Assembly: GCA_017648805.1 (NCBI GenBank)
Contig: JAGCIC010000152.1
Coordinates: 1 to 7,516 of the forward strand
Reading direction: 5' to 3'
From: Clostridia bacterium
GTDB lineage: Bacteria > Bacillota_A > Clostridia > Christensenellales > Aristaeellaceae
DNA length: 7,516 nucleotides
Part shown: positions 5,702-7,516 of the stretch, one piece after another
Position numbering within the stretch: position 1 is the stretch's first letter
Layout of the letters: each line of letters starts with the position of its first letter
Made by a program: the position numbers and the translations under genes
Notes under the pieces: generated by a model
The model's database searches: none
Told to the model about the DNA's origin: nothing
The model's input: the letters and a program-made list of their open reading frames with translations, nothing else

Positions 5702-6772
5702 CTATTCCACCATGTTATCGAAATCTTCGCCCGAGGAGAACACGTCCTTGGCTTCGGGATCTCTTTCGCTCTGGGTTATGTTTATGCTCAGGACGTAGCC
5801 GTGCCCTTTTTGCAGGTTGGCGACCGTAGTGCCTTCCTCGTCGTACTCCAGCGTCTCGTAGCTGGCGTATCTGCCGAACATCTCCCTTACGCCGTAGTAA
5901 GTCTTGCCGCTGCCGTCCTTGATGGTGTAATTGCCGCCGGGCAGGCGCACCGTGGCTGAGCCCGTGCCGCCCACGAACAAGTCGCTCACATGAGTGCCGT
6001 CCAGGTACAGGCGCGCAAAGTACGCCGTGTCGTCCGGCTGGTTCACGTCTATCGTCAATTCCATGTCACCCGCGCCTATGCCCTCCGCGCGCCACACCTC
6101 GCCGTTCTTCGGCCAGGGCAGTATGCAGCTTTCCGCCAGTTCGTCGGCACCCCTGGTGCCGCTTTCGATGAACAACTCGTAGGCGCTGAAATACAGTCCC
6201 TGCTCCATGTACTCGAGGCCCAGATCATACTCGTAGTCCCGTTCTGCGGGGGAAATATACGTCTGGGCATGCCTGGGCGCGAAGAACTCCTCGTTTATGG
6301 CTTCCAGGGATTCGGTTATGTCCCACTCCCCCTTGCCGTTCTGGAGGATGATCACCGTATTCTGCTCGTAAGTACCGTAAGGCTCGTAATACGTTATGGT
6401 GCTTAAGTCCACCGCGAACACGCCCGCCCACACGGCGCTGCCGTCGTCGGTATACATGGGTACCACTACCAGCGCCCATGCCGCGTCTTCTATGCTCTTC
6501 GCAAGGAACGCGGCGGGGATGCCGTAAAAGTCCGTGCCGTCCTGTGCCGCCTGCATGGAAGTGGCCAGCGGATGATCGAAATCGTCATAGTACACGGCTA
6601 TAAGCGCCTTGCCTTCTATGTCGGGGTAATACGTTTCAAACGCCACTATCCCGCCCTGGGAGCAGTAGCCGAAGCTGGTCAGCGCGTCCATGGTATCGTC
6701 CGCGAAAGCCGTCTGCGAAAGTACGGACAGCAGCACCAGCGCCAGCAGGAAAGAAAACAGCCTGCGTTTCAT
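5702..6772 (-). CDS. Secreted protein of unknown function with TPR-like hairpin and C-terminal beta domain
   Basis: 356 residues. A typical signal peptide opens it: MKRR, hydrophobic 5-18, then TAFA-DD with likely signal peptidase I cleavage after A24. There is no lipobox cysteine, so it is exported and soluble or loosely wall-associated. Residues about 30-165 look like an alpha/beta domain (IVAFETYYP, ALIAVYYDDF, WALVVVPMY, VWAGVFAVDL). Residues about 178-216 form one TPR/Sel1-like helical hairpin (YDLGLEYMEQGLYFSAYELFIESG and on to ELAESC), a pattern common in Firmicutes secreted proteins. Residues about 237-335 are a beta-rich module (ARLYLDGTHVSDLFVGG, then RLPGGNYTIKDGSGKTYYG) also seen repeatedly in Clostridia. 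The acidic tail has no anchor. The ATG has GGAGGTG 6 nt upstream. It has its own promoter and terminator, so it is probably monocistronic. No catalytic motif is recognised; a binding or envelope role is a guess. Confidence 0.86.
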   Translation of the reverse strand: MKRRLFSFLLALVLLSVLSQTAFADDTMDALTSFGYCSQGGIVAFETYYPDIEGKALIAVYYDDFDHPLATSMQAAQDGTDFYGIPAAFLAKSIEDAAWALVVVPMYTDDGSAVWAGVFAVDLSTITYYEPYGTYEQNTVIILQNGKGEWDITESLEAINEEFFAPRHAQTYISPAERDYEYDLGLEYMEQGLYFSAYELFIESGTRGADELAESCILPWPKNGEVWRAEGIGAGDMELTIDVNQPDDTAYFARLYLDGTHVSDLFVGGTGSATVRLPGGNYTIKDGSGKTYYGVREMFGRYASYETLEYDEEGTTVANLQKGHGYVLSINITQSERDPEAKDVFSSGEDFDNMVE

Positions 6773-6778
6773 TTACAG

Positions 6779-6808
6779 CACCTCCCTGTATTTCATGTTG
6801 CCATTATA
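6779..6808 (-). promoter_or_regulatory. Extended -10 promoter and RBS of the secreted-protein gene
   Basis: On the - strand, TATAAT (6803-6808) is preceded by TGG, giving an extended -10 (TGnTATAAT). No good -35 lies at 16-18 nt; the best candidates there are ATGCAA and TATGCA. The extended element usually compensates. The start would be near 6796, about 23 nt before the ATG, followed by the RBS GGAGGTG at 6779-6785. Confidence 0.7.
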
Positions 6809-6841
6809 CCACCCGTATCGGGCGTTGCATAGTGGCCGCAC

Positions 6842-7516
6842 CTATATTCCGAGCACTCTTTTGGCATTCAGGCAAAGTATCTTTTCTTTCTCCGCCTCTG
6901 TCAGCTTAAGCTGCCCGAACAGCTCGAGGCTCTGCTTCTGCCCACCCCATGGGGAATCGGTGCCGAACAGCACCTTATCCGCGCCGTAGGCCCCGATCAT
7001 GTCCTCCGCCTCGCTCAGGGTCAGCATTTCCGGCTGCGTAACGGTATCGTCCGCCGGGGTCATGCTGCCGATCGAGAAGGAGGTATCAATCATGACGCCC
7101 GTGCCGCTCAGCAGCCCGCACGCCTCTTCCCACTGCCGCCAGGAACCCATGTGAGCCAGTATGAGCCTTTCGCTTCCGAGAAGCTCGGTCACCCGCAAAA
7201 TCATGCGCGGTGACACGTGCTCTACCCCCGGGAAACCCACGTCCAGCCCCGCGTGGATCAATACCCACATGTTCAGGCCGAAGGCAGCTTTGAGTATCCT
7301 TAAAAACCTTTCGTCGTCGAGATCCACGCCCTGGTACACGGGATGCAGCTTTATGCCCCGTATGCCGGCGGCTTTCAGCCGTTCCAGCTCTTTTTCCGGC
7401 TCCGGATACTCCGGGTGCATGCAGCCGAAAGAATATATCCCCGTCTCCGCGCCCGAACCGTTCAGCTGTATGGACGCGTCGTTTACGTGCTCCACCTGCC
7501 GGGGATTCGTGGCCAC
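6842..7516 (-). CDS. Amidohydrolase family protein (Amidohydro_2 type), N-terminus beyond window
   Basis: The 224 C-terminal residues of a metal-dependent hydrolase of the amidohydrolase superfamily. The fold is a TIM barrel binding one or two metals to activate water. Numbered from the window edge, the visible motifs are GCMHP (31-35), GIKLHPVYQG (54-63), VLIHAG with H88, LILAHMG with H122 and KVLFGTDSPWGG with D187, the expected barrel-end metal or base positions. Family members of this kind are about 260-290 residues, so about 40-60 are missing, including the first HxH metal site. The edge codon is GTG, but VATNPRQVEHVND is internal barrel sequence, so it is not the start. The TAG stop is at 6842-6844. 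No terminator follows; the next - strand gene begins 69 nt downstream with its own promoter, so some read-through is likely. The substrate cannot be told. There is no evident link to the glycosidases. Confidence 0.88.
   Translation of the reverse strand: MATNPRQVEHVNDASIQLNGSGAETGIYSFGCMHPEYPEPEKELERLKAAGIRGIKLHPVYQGVDLDDERFLRILKAAFGLNMWVLIHAGLDVGFPGVEHVSPRMILRVTELLGSERLILAHMGSWRQWEEACGLLSGTGVMIDTSFSIGSMTPADDTVTQPEMLTLSEAEDMIGAYGADKVLFGTDSPWGGQKQSLELFGQLKLTEAEKEKILCLNAKRVLGI

Noticed and set aside
6811..6823. Small inverted repeat (CCCG-ATA-CGGG) between the amidohydrolase and secreted-protein genes as a terminator.
   Set aside because: Only about 4 bp of stem and no T tract; it lies within the promoter spacer of the next gene.
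7514..7516. GTG at the right edge as the start of the amidohydrolase.
   Set aside because: The residues that follow are internal barrel sequence, and the N-terminal metal-binding HxH strand is missing, so the gene begins outside the window.

Overview
The window looks like chromosomal DNA from a GC-rich anaerobic Clostridia-type Firmicute, probably from a gut, rumen or plant-degrading community. The evidence is about 60-65% GC over most of the window, strong GGAGG/AGGAGG ribosome binding sites 6-8 nt from starts, near-consensus sigma-A promoters, and carbohydrate-active enzymes of types common in Lachnospiraceae, Oscillospirales and Christensenellales. The taxon is inferred; there is no marker gene.

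Layout, left to right. (1) Bases 1 to about 160-175 are AT-richer (about 38% GC) and encode an internal piece of a WG-repeat protein on the + strand. This piece abuts, with no intergenic DNA, the broken end of a - strand gene at about 65% GC. Neither gene has a C-terminus there, so the join is probably an assembly or amplification chimera, less likely a real rearrangement. (2) Bases ~160-1500 (-) encode the N-terminal half of a GH106-like (alpha-L-rhamnosidase-type) glycoside hydrolase. (3) Bases 1500-3767 (-) encode a complete cytoplasmic GH2 glycosidase with both catalytic glutamates. It lies immediately upstream of the GH106-like gene, with overlapping stop and start codons. (4) Bases 3768-3864 are a compact divergent control region. 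A perfect TTGACA-17-TATAAT promoter on the - strand and a TTGTCA-17-TATAAT promoter on the + strand share one -35 heptamer. A LacI/cre-like palindrome lies just inside the + gene. (5) Bases 3865-5646 (+) encode a 593-residue beta-propeller (sialidase/BNR-like) protein with a C-terminal beta-sandwich, a probable glycoside hydrolase or polysaccharide lyase. (6) A 13-bp perfect hairpin at 5657-5686 ends both this gene and the convergent one. (7) Bases 5702-6772 (-) encode a secreted protein of unknown function with one TPR-like hairpin and a C-terminal beta-rich domain. It has its own extended -10 promoter. (8) Bases 6842-7516 (-) encode an amidohydrolase (Amidohydro_2 type) cut off at its N-terminus by the window edge.

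How they may work together (inference): the GH2, GH106-like and propeller proteins all lack signal peptides and are controlled from one divergent promoter. They look like an intracellular set that trims imported oligosaccharides, plausibly rhamnose- and uronate- or galactose-containing plant glycans. No transporter or regulator is in the window. The secreted protein and the amidohydrolase have no evident link to this set. No stretch over 300 bases lacks a gene, and no RNA gene, IS element, CRISPR array or origin was seen.
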